A stretch of 64,000 nt of DNA, from assembly GCA_963833375.1 (NCBI GenBank), contig CAWHXR010000001.1:868001-932000 (forward strand), written 5' to 3'. The notes below the pieces were generated by a model. That model was not told the DNA's origin. It saw nothing but the letters and a program-made list of their open reading frames with translations, and ran no database searches. Shown here in pieces: positions 47,830 to 55,713 of this stretch (its first letter is position 1; each line of letters starts with the position of its first letter). A program made the translations under genes and the position numbers. The DNA comes from DASUPK01 sp963833375 (GTDB lineage: Bacteria > Actinomycetota > Thermoleophilia > Solirubrobacterales > 70-9).

Positions 47830-50063
47830 GCGGCACGGGCGACTACATACTCGGCGTGATCGGCCTCGTGGCCGTCATCCTCTCGATGGCGATCGCGGGG
47901 AGGACGGCACGGCGCGCCGCGCTGCCCACCTGGACGGGGACCCCCGCGCTGCTGGCCGACGCCATCCTCGCGATCGGAATCCTCGTGGTGCTGGCCGAGC
48001 TGCTCGGCCTGTTCGGGGTCCTCGACGGCGTCCTCCTCGTGGTCACCAGCCTGATCGTCGGCGGCGGCGCGCTCCGCCTCGAGCCGATGCTGATCCGCGC
48101 CGGTGCCCGGGTCGCCCAGTGGGGGAAGGCGGAGGAGACGGATCTTCGCGCTGCGCCCTCGGTCGGACGGGTCGAGCTCGGGGTAGCGATCGCGCTGGGG
48201 CTCGTGGTCGCCGCGCAGTGGGCGGGGCCGACCCTGCTGGCGCTCGACCGGGGGATCTACGGCGGTGACTCGCTCTGGTACCACCTGCCGCTCGCGGCGC
48301 ACATCGCGGGGACGGGCTCGGTCACCGGGCTGCTCTACACCGACCCGCTCTACCTCAACTGGTTCTACCCGCAGGTCTCGGAGCTGCTCCACGCCGGCGG
48401 GATCCTGCTCTTCGGCAACGACTTCCTCTCTCCGCTGATCAACATGGCGTGGCTCGGCCTGGCGCTGTTCGCCGGCTGGTGCATCGGGCGGCCCTACGGC
48501 ACGGGGGCGACCTCCATGGCGGCGGTGGCCTCGGTGATGGCCGCGAACCTTCTCTTCTCTCGCCAGCCCGGCAACGCCAACAACGATGTCGTGGCGATCG
48601 CGCTCTTCCTCTCGGCGGTCGCCCTGCTGCTGAACGCCCGCTGGCCCGAGCTGGCGCCGCGCCAGCCGGCCGGGGAGGCCACCCCAGGGAGGTCCCTCGT
48701 CGGCGCCCCGCCCTCGGGCGTGCTGATCGTCGCCGGCCTGGCGGCGGGCCTCGCCCTCGGCACCAAGCTCACGGTCGTGCCGCCGGTCCTCGCCCTGACG
48801 GTGGGGGTGATCTACATCAGCGGCGCCGGATACCGGCTCCGCGCCTCCGCCGAGTGGATCGGCGCCACACTCGTCGGCGGCGGCTACTGGTACGTGCGCA
48901 ACCTGATCGTCTCCGGCAACCCGTTCCCCTGGCAGGACATCGGGCCGATCCACCACGCTGAGGCGCTGCAGGGGCGGCATCCCTACGCGATCGTCCACTA
49001 CGCGACCGACACGAAGGTCTGGGGCCGCTACTTCACACCGGCGCTGCACGAGCGCCTCGGCGATCTCTGGCCGGTCTACCTGGCGCTAGCCGTGATCGCA
49101 GTCCTGCTCGTCCTCTGGCGCGGAGGGAGGATCGAGCGGATGCTCGCCTGCGTCGCGGTGATCGCGGCGATCGCGTATCTGCTCACCCCGCTGGGCGCCT
49201 CCGGCCAGGAGGGAATGCCCGTCGGCTTCCGGCTCAACATCCGCTACCTGGCGCCTGGCCTCGTCCTGGCGCTCACCCTGCTGGCGATCCCACCGCGGTT
49301 CGCCGGCGAGCAGCGCGTCTGGCGACTCGGTTCCCGCGGCCAGGTGTGGCGGTTCGGCACGCTCGCGATCTACGCCGTCCTCATCCTGGTCAGCGCCGGA
49401 GCGATCGGCGCCATCGACACGGGACGGATTCCGGGGACCGTGGCGCTCGCCCTGACTCTGATCGCACTGCCCCTGCTGCTCGTCTTCCTCTCGCGCCGGG
49501 GGCTCTCGCCGGTTCCGCTGGCCGGCGTCGGAGCGGCTGCGCTGATCGCTCTCGCGGTCTTCGGCCGTCTGGCCCAGACCCACTATCTGGACGAGCGCTA
49601 CTCCTCGACCGCCCCGGACTACCCGAAGACCGAGCAGCCCGCCGTCGAGCTCGGCCAGGGCCTCGGCGCCGCCTACGACTGGGCGGATGGCACCCACGAC
49701 CTGAGGATCGCCCTGTCGGGGACCATGGGAGCCCTCTTCCAGTACGGCCTCTGGGGCGGGGACTCGAGCAACGACGTCCGCTACGTCGGCCAGCACGGGC
49801 CGCGCGGATCCTTCAGCGAGATTTCCGAGTGCCCCGAGTGGATCGGAGCGCTCAACGACGGCGACTACGACTACGTCGTCACCACTCCCACCTACCACCA
49901 GGACGACCCGGCCGCCGACACGGCGCCGGTCCAGCGGGACTGGATCTCCCATGCCGGCAACGTCCAGCGGATCGCCGGCGCCGGCCTAGTCGACGTCTGG
50001 AAGATCACCGGCCCGCTCGATCCGATGGCATGTGCGGCGGGCCTGCCAAGTGCTACCAAGTAG
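47826..50063 (+). CDS. GT-C-like membrane protein, array copy 4
   Basis: The 745-residue paralogue. N-terminus GDYILGVIGLVAVILSMAIA; candidate catalytic loop LDRGIYGGDSLWYHLPLAAH with D148 and WYH intact; DPLYLNWFYPQVSELLHAGG follows. The central helices include SRQPGNANNDVVAIALFLSA, matching GPNDVAGLF in copy 1 and AKNDTAGLF in copy 2. The C-terminal domain has YGLWGGDSSNDVRYVGQHGP, LNDGDYDYVVTTPTYHQDDP and ITGPLDPMACAAG; it diverges most from the others here (GG for the GDD turn). GTG start overlaps the copy 3 stop. The next gene starts 2 nt after its TAG. Confidence 0.82.
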   Translation: MSGTGDYILGVIGLVAVILSMAIAGRTARRAALPTWTGTPALLADAILAIGILVVLAELLGLFGVLDGVLLVVTSLIVGGGALRLEPMLIRAGARVAQWGKAEETDLRAAPSVGRVELGVAIALGLVVAAQWAGPTLLALDRGIYGGDSLWYHLPLAAHIAGTGSVTGLLYTDPLYLNWFYPQVSELLHAGGILLFGNDFLSPLINMAWLGLALFAGWCIGRPYGTGATSMAAVASVMAANLLFSRQPGNANNDVVAIALFLSAVALLLNARWPELAPRQPAGEATPGRSLVGAPPSGVLIVAGLAAGLALGTKLTVVPPVLALTVGVIYISGAGYRLRASAEWIGATLVGGGYWYVRNLIVSGNPFPWQDIGPIHHAEALQGRHPYAIVHYATDTKVWGRYFTPALHERLGDLWPVYLALAVIAVLLVLWRGGRIERMLACVAVIAAIAYLLTPLGASGQEGMPVGFRLNIRYLAPGLVLALTLLAIPPRFAGEQRVWRLGSRGQVWRFGTLAIYAVLILVSAGAIGAIDTGRIPGTVALALTLIALPLLLVFLSRRGLSPVPLAGVGAAALIALAVFGRLAQTHYLDERYSSTAPDYPKTEQPAVELGQGLGAAYDWADGTHDLRIALSGTMGALFQYGLWGGDSSNDVRYVGQHGPRGSFSEISECPEWIGALNDGDYDYVVTTPTYHQDDPAADTAPVQRDWISHAGNVQRIAGAGLVDVWKITGPLDPMACAAGLPSATK

Positions 50064-50065
50064 AG

Positions 50066-50404
50066 GTGCCCTATCCGCTCGACAACGCCCTCTTCCAATG
50101 GGAGGAGGGCGCCAACCGGCTCCGGGAGCTCTCGTCGGAGCCCCGCGCCGCTCGCAGCGCCTACCGGGCGGTCGAGGCGATCCGTGACGAGCTCCGCCGC
50201 CGGATAGGTCCCACCTTCTCGGCCCAGGAGCTGGCCGAGCTCTACGGGCGGGGAACCGATTGGTGTCTCGAGGCAGCCGGCCGGGCGGCCCCGGGGAGCG
50301 CGGTAGACCTCGATCCCCAGGCGATCGTGGACGGGGCCTTCTTCCAGTATCTGCGCGGCGCGAAGGATTACAGCGGCGGGCGAATCAGAGCTGAAGAGAG
50401 CTGA
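50066..50404 (+). CDS. Small soluble protein of unknown function ending the GT-C operon
   Basis: The 112-residue protein is mostly helical and charged, with no signal peptide or membrane segment. Notable parts are PYPLDNALFQWEEGANRLRE, SAYRAVEAIRDELRRRIGPT, FSAQELAELYGRGTDWCLEA and VDGAFFQYLRGAKDY. I recognise no family. The GTG start is 2 nt after the stop of GT-C copy 4 on the same strand, so it is almost certainly translated from the same mRNA and may work with or regulate the membrane proteins. A perfect 11-bp hairpin follows the stop. Confidence 0.75.
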   Translation: MPYPLDNALFQWEEGANRLRELSSEPRAARSAYRAVEAIRDELRRRIGPTFSAQELAELYGRGTDWCLEAAGRAAPGSAVDLDPQAIVDGAFFQYLRGAKDYSGGRIRAEES

Positions 50405-50408
50405 TGAT

Positions 50409-50433
50409 TTCTGCGGCGGGACCCGCCGCAGAA
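50409..50433. terminator. Bidirectional hairpin at the end of the GT-C operon
   Basis: Perfect 11-bp arms TTCTGCGGCGG / CCGCCGCAGAA with a GAC loop lie 4 nt after the stop of the 112-residue protein and just before the convergent frameshifted gene. Confidence 0.7.
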
Positions 50434-50437
50434 TCGG

Positions 50438-50948
50438 CTAGTCCTCGACGCGCTCGAGCACGATCCGCTCGGGCTCGATCGTCACCTTCAGGGCCCGGCG
50501 GCCCTCCCAGTGCTCCGCGTAGGTGGGGTCGTCCTTGATCGAGGGATCGAGCCAGATCCCGTAGCCCTCCTCCTCGCCCTGGTCGAAGGTCGCCTCGAGC
50601 GCGCGCCGGCCACGGCCGCGGCGACCACGGCGACGACGACGCCGTCGCCCGGCCCGCTCCTCGCCGTTCCTCGTCCTCGTCCTCGTCGGCTCCCTCATCG
50701 GTCGCGCCCTCTTCCTCCTCCGGCTCGGGCTCGCCCAGCTCGGCCTCGATCTCGGCCTCGATCTCGTCGCGGAGATCGACCTCGCTGCCGGGCTCCTCGC
50801 CCTCGGCGGTCAGCCCGTGGCGGTGGCGGAAGTCGCGCAGCTGCGAGGCGGGGACGCCCAGCTGGTGGGCGATCCAGGCGTCGGTGCGGCCTTGGCGCAC
50901 CCAGGCGCGAATCTGATTGAGTTGTGGTCGCAGGGACTTGCGGGCCAT
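50438..50948 (-). pseudogene. Frameshifted HTH protein with acidic and Arg-rich linker
   Basis: The ATG at 50948 opens MARKSLRPQLNQIRAWVRQG followed by RTDAWIAHQLGVPASQLRDF, a helix-turn-helix. An acidic linker ending in ADEDEDEE follows. That frame then loses sense. Shifting by one base near 50665 gives EERAGRRRRRRRGRRGRGRR, then LEATFDQGEEEGYGIWLDPS, IKDDPTYAEHWEGRRALKVT, IEPERIVLERVED and a stop at 50438. Both halves look coding and together make a normal ~170-residue protein, so one extra base (about 50660-50670) has broken the gene, or the assembly has an error there. The HTH suggests DNA binding; the role is unknown. Convergent with the GT-C operon. Confidence 0.65.
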
Positions 50949-50965
50949 CGGGCGCCGGACTCTAG

Positions 50966-51088
50966 ATGATTCGGCGTTTTTGCCTTGGCAGGCGCGGCAA
51001 AACGCTGTACGCTACCTACTTCTGGGTAGCCGACCGGAGCGGCTTCGACAGGGCAGAGGCGCTCGAAGCCGCAGGGCTGGGTGAATAG
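50966..51088 (+). CDS. Candidate 40-residue small protein overlapping strong hairpins
   Basis: The ATG at 50966 opens a 40-codon frame: MIRRFCLGRRGKTLYATYFW then VADRSGFDRAEALEAAGLGE, ending in TAG. The peptide looks protein-like (basic start, aromatic centre, amphipathic acidic end). No clear ribosome binding site precedes it, and codon choice is less GC-biased than in its neighbours. The same DNA contains GCTACC/GGTAGC (about 51011-51030) and a 10-bp stem GCGGCTTCGA/TCGAAGCCGC (51040-51073), so a structured RNA is an alternative reading. Confidence 0.35.
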   Translation: MIRRFCLGRRGKTLYATYFWVADRSGFDRAEALEAAGLGE

Positions 51089-51105
51089 CCGGTGGGGCGA
51101 TGGCC

Positions 51106-51354
51106 CTAGCCCATCAACCAGGCCAACGTCTCGAACATCGAGACGACCACGGTCACGACCGTGATCGTCAGGCAGACGAGCAGGACGCTGAACCTGACCT
51201 TGCCCCGCGATTCGTTGCGGGTGATGCGCCGGGCGCGCGAGCGGTTGACCGCGCGCTTTCGCAGCTGCTCACGCCGACGGCGCTCGAGCGCCATCTCCTG
51301 CTCGAACGCCAGCTCGATCTGAGCCATGCTCTGTCGCATTCGCATCTGAGCCAT
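51106..51354 (-). CDS. Small C-terminally anchored coiled-coil protein
   Basis: The 82-residue protein has an N-terminal charged helix rich in Met, Gln, Glu and Arg (AQIELAFEQEMALERRRREQ) that could form a coiled coil, a basic stretch (KRAVNRSRARRITRNESRGK), and one C-terminal membrane helix (LLVCLTITVVTVVVSMFETL). This gives a tail-anchored arrangement with the N-terminus in the cytoplasm. I recognise no family. Start at the ATG preceded by a GGGGGG run at 9-nt spacing; the frame upstream to 51420 is less likely. It lies downstream of the thermonuclease gene on the same strand. Confidence 0.65.
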   Translation of the reverse strand: MAQMRMRQSMAQIELAFEQEMALERRRREQLRKRAVNRSRARRITRNESRGKVRFSVLLVCLTITVVTVVVSMFETLAWLMG

Positions 51355-51454
51355 CGCAAATAGCCCCCCGGGGCGGCCGCGCAAGCTAGCAAAGGATCTT
51401 GCATGAGCCAAGCCGCACAAACTCGGCGATCGGCCCTTCCGGGGCCGTCTTCGA

Positions 51455-52018
51455 CTATAGAGGGCACCTCCCCCATAAGCCCCGCCCCAGCACGCCGGCG
51501 CGGCCCGCCAAGCGCGCGAAGAGGCGGGCGAAGGAGTCGTTGGGAGGGATCGTCAGCGGACGCGCGAGGCCGCGGCGCGCGAGCTCGGCGTTGACGAACA
51601 GGGGCCGCCCACCGGGACCCTGACCCGGCAGGAAGACGTAGGCGAGCAGGCGCCCGTAGACGTCGCGCCGCTCGGCGTCGAAGCGGAGGGTGACGGTGCG
51701 GCCTCCCACCAGCCGCTCGTTCACCGCATGGGCTCTGGGCCCGCCGCACTGCACCGGAGTACCGGGCTTGACGGTCTCGGGCGTGTCGATCCCGATGTAG
51801 CGGACGTACTCGTCATCGCCGCCTGGCAGCTCGACCGAGATCGTGTCGCCGTCCACGACCCGGGTCACTTTGGCGCTCACCGAGCGACCTCGGTCGCCGG
51901 CCCGGTTCGTCTGTTCGCCGCCCTGGCCGCAGCGCGACAGCGACAGCGCCAGCAGCACCAGCGCCAGCAGCGGACCGCGCAGGGCGCCGCGGCGGAGCTT
52001 TGACGCGGGAGGGCTCAC
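51455..52018 (-). CDS. Secreted thermonuclease (SNase-like)
   Basis: The 187-residue protein has an N-terminal signal-type segment (GPLLALVLLALSLSRCG; the residue before Cys is Arg, so a lipoprotein is doubtful). The staphylococcal nuclease fold follows: VTRVVDGDTISVELPGGDDE with the metal Asp, RYIGIDTPETVKPGTPVQCG, LVGGRTVTLRFDAERRDVYG then RLLAYVFL, and AELARRGLA. The catalytic Arg/Glu/Asp pattern (IDTPE; DVYGRLLAYV) is present. It should cleave DNA and RNA outside the cell with Ca2+. GTG start behind AGAGGGAG. Confidence 0.88.
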   Translation of the reverse strand: MSPPASKLRRGALRGPLLALVLLALSLSRCGQGGEQTNRAGDRGRSVSAKVTRVVDGDTISVELPGGDDEYVRYIGIDTPETVKPGTPVQCGGPRAHAVNERLVGGRTVTLRFDAERRDVYGRLLAYVFLPGQGPGGRPLFVNAELARRGLARPLTIPPNDSFARLFARLAGRAGVLGRGLWGRCPL

Positions 52019-52064
52019 CTCCCTCTGAGATTCGCGACGCGGAGGCTATGCCCCGCCCGGATCC

Positions 52065-52985
52065 CTACGGGATCCGGCGAACGTGCCCGAGCAGCGTCTC
52101 CTTGATCTGGGCGATGATCTCGAGCGCCTGGCTCTTCTCGCGCTGCCAGACGTTGCGGCCGAAGATCACGCCGGAGCCGCCCGCCTCCACGATCGTGCGG
52201 GTGTGTGAGAGGACCGTCTCGTCGTCGGTCTTAGACCCGCCGGAGAGGACGACCAGCGACCGTCCCGCGGACTCCACGATCTGGCGCACCGCTTCCTCCG
52301 GCGAGACGTCCATCTCGTTGTAGGGGGCGGGCTGGTCCTTGTCCTTCTCTGGGTCGAACTTCGGGAAGTTGAGCTTGACGACGTCGGCGCCCATCTCCAT
52401 CGCCATGCGCGCCCCGTAGTCGATCGCGTAGAAGGAGGTCTGGCCGCCCTTCTTCTCGATGTCACGGCCGCGCGGATAGGCCCAGACGACGAGCGGCATG
52501 CCGTAGCGCTCGCAGTCCTCGCGGACGCCCTTGAGCTGGTGCAGGTCCTGGTCCTGCCGCGGGGAGCCGACGTAGAGGGTGTAGCCGACCGCGTCGGCGC
52601 CCAGCCGCACCGCGTCCTCCACGGAGGCGTTGGTGGTCGAGAGCGCGTCGTCCGAGGGCGGGATGTCGGTCTTGCCGTTGACCTTCAGGATCAGCGGCAC
52701 CTGGCCGGCGTAGTCCGGGTAGTAGCGCGTCGCCAGCCCGATCTGGCAGGCGATCGCCGAGTAGCCGGCCTCGGCGGCCAGGCTGAACTGATACTCCGGA
52801 TCCTTGGAGGCCGGGTTCGGGAAGAAGTCGCGAGGGCCATGCTCAATCCCCTGGTCGATCGGGAGCAGCATCAGCGTTCCGTTGCCGGGGCCGTAGTCGA
52901 AGAGCAGCCGGCGCAGCCGCGCGCGCTTGCCTGGCGAGAGCGTTGCGAGCAACGACTTCTGCTCGGTGATCGACTTGACTTCCAT
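52065..52985 (-). CDS. Class I fructose-bisphosphate aldolase, DhnA type
   Basis: The 306-residue TIM-barrel aldolase of the archaeal/DhnA class I type has the following blocks: GTLMLLPIDQGIEHGPRDFF, VPLILKVNGKTDIPPSDDA, GADAVGYTLYVGSPRQDQD, MPLVVWAYPRGRDI, GADVVKLNFPKFDPEKDKDQ with the Schiff-base Lys region, RSLVVLSGGSKTDDETVLSH, and AGGSGVIFGRNVWQRE. It cleaves fructose-1,6-bisphosphate to DHAP and GAP without a metal, linking to enolase in glycolysis and gluconeogenesis. Start at the ATG behind GGAGGTAACC; the frame up to 53042 is untranslated leader. Confidence 0.9.
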   Translation of the reverse strand: MEVKSITEQKSLLATLSPGKRARLRRLLFDYGPGNGTLMLLPIDQGIEHGPRDFFPNPASKDPEYQFSLAAEAGYSAIACQIGLATRYYPDYAGQVPLILKVNGKTDIPPSDDALSTTNASVEDAVRLGADAVGYTLYVGSPRQDQDLHQLKGVREDCERYGMPLVVWAYPRGRDIEKKGGQTSFYAIDYGARMAMEMGADVVKLNFPKFDPEKDKDQPAPYNEMDVSPEEAVRQIVESAGRSLVVLSGGSKTDDETVLSHTRTIVEAGGSGVIFGRNVWQREKSQALEIIAQIKETLLGHVRRIP

Positions 52986-53075
52986 CTTCCGGTTACCTCC
53001 TAGTTGGTCCTGAACGCCCAGTATGCCCCATCTCCTGGGCACCCTGCATCCGCGCTGAGCACGGATTGAGGGCGC

Positions 53076-54119
53076 TCAGAGGGCCCGGTTGGCCGCCGCC
53101 TCCAGGGCCTGGCGCGCCCCGTCGCTGACCTCGCGCACGATCTCGGCGGCCGGGCCGCTGGGCGCGAGGTGATGCGCCTGCCCCGCCCAGAGGTTGAACC
53201 CGTCCGGGTCGCCCCGCTTTCGGGCGGCGGCCCGCAACGGCGAGGTCGCGTGATGGATCTGCGGATAGGCGGGCGGCGCGTCCGCCGAGTGCTCGGTCAG
53301 GAAGCGGTTGACGATGGCCCGCGCCCGGCGCCCGCTGAAGGCGCGGGTGAGGGCGGTCGGCGTTTGCGAGGCGAGCGCCTCGCGGTAGGCGGGCTCCGTC
53401 CCGGCCTCGTCGGCCCGCAGGAAGGCGGTGCCGAGCTGTGCGGCGGCTGCGCCGGCCGCCAGCACGGCGGCCACCGCCGGCCCGTCCGTCAGCCCGCCGG
53501 TCGCGACCAGCGGCAGCCGGGCCTCCTGTGCGACCAATCGGAGCAGGACCAGGGTGCTGAGCGGCTCGTCGTCGCCGTCCGAGAAGGAGGCGCGATGCCC
53601 GCCCGCCTCCGACCCCTGGAGCACCAGGACGTCGGCCCCCCCGCGCGAGGCGCTGCGTGCCTCGGCGGGGGTCGTGCAGGTCACCCACGCCTCGATGCCG
53701 CCCTCCTTCAGCCTCGCGATGTCCTCGGGCGCGGGGCAGCCGAAGGTGAAGGAGACGACCGCGGGGCGCAGTGCGGCGACCAGCTCGAGTTTCTCCGGGT
53801 ACGCGTCGTCGTCGTAGCGCGCCTCACTCAGGCCGGCGCCGTAGCGGTCGGCTTCGGGGAGCAGACTGCGCAGGTACATCTCGAGCCCGGGAGTCCTCGC
53901 GTTGAGATCGCCGGGCACGAAGAGGTTCACGCCGAAGGGTGCGGAGGTGAGCCGGCGGACCTCCTCGATGCGTCCCTCCAGGGCATCGGCCGGGAGGTAC
54001 CCGCTCGCCAGGAAGCCGAGGCCACCGGCCTCGCTGACCGCGGCGGTCAGCCCGGGGGTCGAGGCGCCGCCCGCGAGCGGTGCGAGGACGATGGGATGTT
54101 TGAGCCCGTCGAGGACCAT
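53076..54119 (-). CDS. Nitronate monooxygenase / FabK-like FMN protein
   Basis: The 347-residue flavin protein has a TIM barrel: LKHPIVLAPLAGGASTPGLT, AVSEAGGLGFLASGYLPADA, FGVNLFVPGD, AVVSFTFGCPAPEDIARLKE, the FMN-phosphate region GADVLVLQGSEAGGHRASFS (with the catalytic His of nitronate monooxygenases in GGH), VATGGLTDGPAVAAVLAAGA, and AAAAQLGTAFLRADEAGTEP. It oxidises nitronates such as propionate-3-nitronate, or acts as an enoyl-ACP reductase (FabK); the former fits the GGH better. Start at the ATG that opens the family core; no strong ribosome binding site is seen. Divergent from the ligase gene at 54175. Confidence 0.85.
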   Translation of the reverse strand: MVLDGLKHPIVLAPLAGGASTPGLTAAVSEAGGLGFLASGYLPADALEGRIEEVRRLTSAPFGVNLFVPGDLNARTPGLEMYLRSLLPEADRYGAGLSEARYDDDAYPEKLELVAALRPAVVSFTFGCPAPEDIARLKEGGIEAWVTCTTPAEARSASRGGADVLVLQGSEAGGHRASFSDGDDEPLSTLVLLRLVAQEARLPLVATGGLTDGPAVAAVLAAGAAAAQLGTAFLRADEAGTEPAYREALASQTPTALTRAFSGRRARAIVNRFLTEHSADAPPAYPQIHHATSPLRAAARKRGDPDGFNLWAGQAHHLAPSGPAAEIVREVSDGARQALEAAANRAL

Positions 54120-54174
54120 GGCCCGATGTTTGGCACCCACAGATTGACGGCAAACGTCATCCCCCACGGCTGTC

Positions 54175-55305
54175 ATGGTCCGATCCGTGCTCGAGCACAA
54201 CTTCAACGGGAAGCCGTTCACCCTCGGGATCGAGGAGGAGCTGATGATCTGCGACGCCGAGAGCCTCGAGCTCGCGCAGGCGATCGAGGTCATTCTCGGC
54301 GACCTGCCGGAGGACCTGCCGGGCGAGGTGAAGCCCGAGCTGATGCAGTCGGTGCTCGAGGTCGCGACCCGGCCCTGCGCCGGCGTCGCCGAGGCGGGGG
54401 AGGAACTCCGCCGGCTCCGCCGCGTGGTCCGCAAGGTCGCCGAGCGCAACGGGCTGGCGATCGGGGCCGCGGGCACCCATCCCGCAGCCCTCTACGAGGA
54501 CCAGCTGATCGTCGACAGGCCCCGTTACAGGGAGCTCGCCGATGAGCTCAGCTGGATCGCCGAACAGGAGCTGATCTTCGGGACCCACGTCCACGTCGGG
54601 ATCAACGACGCCGAGAAGGCGATCTACGTCGCCGACGGGATGCGCGGGTACCTGCCGTTGCTGCTTGGCATGTCCTCGAACTCGCCGCTCTGGCGCGGCA
54701 AGACCACGGGGATGATGTCCTCGCGCACGCCGGTCTTTCGGGCGTTCCCGCGGGTCGGGATCCCTCCCTACTACGGCAGTTGGGAGATCTACTCCCATCG
54801 CGTCGAGCAGATGATGCGCGGCGGCGCGATCTCCGACTACACCTACCTCTGGTGGGACGTGCGCGCTCATCCTGACTTCGGGACGGTCGAGCTCCGGGTC
54901 TTCGACCAGCAGACCCGCGTCGAGCACACGATCGGCTTCGCGGCCCTCGGGCAGGCGCTGGCGCACCGGCTCGCCGCGGACTACGACGAGGGGGTGCCGA
55001 GCATCGAGCATCCCCTGGAGCTGATCGACGACAACAAGGTCCGGGCTGCCCTGGTCGGGATCGAGGGCAAGCTGATCGACTTCGATCACGGCCTCGAGGT
55101 GCCCGGCGCGAAGATGGCGCTCGGGGTGATCGACGATCTGCGCGAGCACGCGCAGGAGCTGGGCTGCGAGGACGAGCTCACCTCGCTCGGCGATCTGGTC
55201 GAGAACGGGACGGGCGCCCGCCGCCAGCTCAACTGGCTCTCGGATCGTGGCGAGATCGGCGGGTTGATGGGGGAGATCGTGGCGGCGACCGACCCGGACT
55301 CCTGA
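54175..55305 (+). CDS. Glutamate-cysteine ligase, YbdK/GCS2 type
   Basis: The 376-residue enzyme has the carboxylate-amine ligase fold. N-terminal TLGIEEELMICDAESLELAQ carries the metal/ATP Glu residues. EVKPELMQSVLEVATRPCAG, GTHPAALYEDQLIVDRPRYR, GTHVHVGINDAEKAIYVADG and ELRVFDQQTRVEHTIGFAAL follow. YbdK-type enzymes have weak gamma-glutamyl-cysteine ligase activity, and in actinobacteria related proteins serve ergothioneine or other low-molecular-weight thiols; the true product here is unknown. ATG start. AT-richer spacer DNA follows the stop before the HxlR gene. Confidence 0.9.
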   Translation: MVRSVLEHNFNGKPFTLGIEEELMICDAESLELAQAIEVILGDLPEDLPGEVKPELMQSVLEVATRPCAGVAEAGEELRRLRRVVRKVAERNGLAIGAAGTHPAALYEDQLIVDRPRYRELADELSWIAEQELIFGTHVHVGINDAEKAIYVADGMRGYLPLLLGMSSNSPLWRGKTTGMMSSRTPVFRAFPRVGIPPYYGSWEIYSHRVEQMMRGGAISDYTYLWWDVRAHPDFGTVELRVFDQQTRVEHTIGFAALGQALAHRLAADYDEGVPSIEHPLELIDDNKVRAALVGIEGKLIDFDHGLEVPGAKMALGVIDDLREHAQELGCEDELTSLGDLVENGTGARRQLNWLSDRGEIGGLMGEIVAATDPDS

Positions 55306-55410
55306 GCAAACGCGAATAAAAGACGCTCTCGAACCCTTTCCGGTTGATCCGGTACGATTTTCGAAGCCAATTACCGCCTTTTCGCGGTAGGCAGTTCGAT
55401 TTCCGTATCA

Positions 55411-55713
55411 ATGGCCTCCACAAGACCCGTCGAGAACGCGCTTGAGCTGCTCGGCCGGCGCTGGGCCCTACGTCTGATCTGGGAGCTGCGGCGGAGCACG
55501 CTCTCCTTCTCCAAGCTGCGCCAGCGGACCGGGATCAGCCCCTCGGTCCTCTCGTCGCGGCTCGGCGACCTGGTCGATGCCGGCGTGCTCGAGCGAGACT
55601 CCGGTCGGCGGTACCGGCTCAGCGGCCGCGGCCGCGAGCTGGCCCGGCTGCTCTACGAGCTCAACAGATGGGCCGAGCAGGCAGGGGTATCCTCGCGGGG
55701 TGAACTCGCCTGA
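55411..55713 (+). CDS. HxlR-type winged-helix transcriptional regulator
   Basis: The 100-residue winged-helix protein has the features of the HxlR/MarR-like group: ENALELLGRRWALRLIWELR, LSFSKLRQRTGISPSVLSSR with the recognition helix, LGDLVDAGVLERDSGRRYRL for the wing, and SGRGRELARLLYELNRWAEQ for dimerisation. The usual N-terminal Cys of HxlR redox sensors is missing, so it is unlikely to sense thiol oxidation. ATG start. The last 14 bases overlap the GTG start of the rhomboid-like gene, so the two are probably cotranscribed. Confidence 0.85.
   Translation: MASTRPVENALELLGRRWALRLIWELRRSTLSFSKLRQRTGISPSVLSSRLGDLVDAGVLERDSGRRYRLSGRGRELARLLYELNRWAEQAGVSSRGELA

Noticed and set aside
51030..51105. 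tmRNA or a c-di-AMP-type riboswitch
   Set aside because: CGGCTTCGACAGGG and GGGTGAATAG are reminiscent of these RNAs, but there is no tRNA-like 3' end, tag ORF or conserved riboswitch core.
51420..51480. Small SRP RNA on the minus strand
   Set aside because: GGCCCCGGAAGGGCC looks like the SRP tetraloop hairpin, but the asymmetric loop and flanking conserved bases of SRP RNA are missing.
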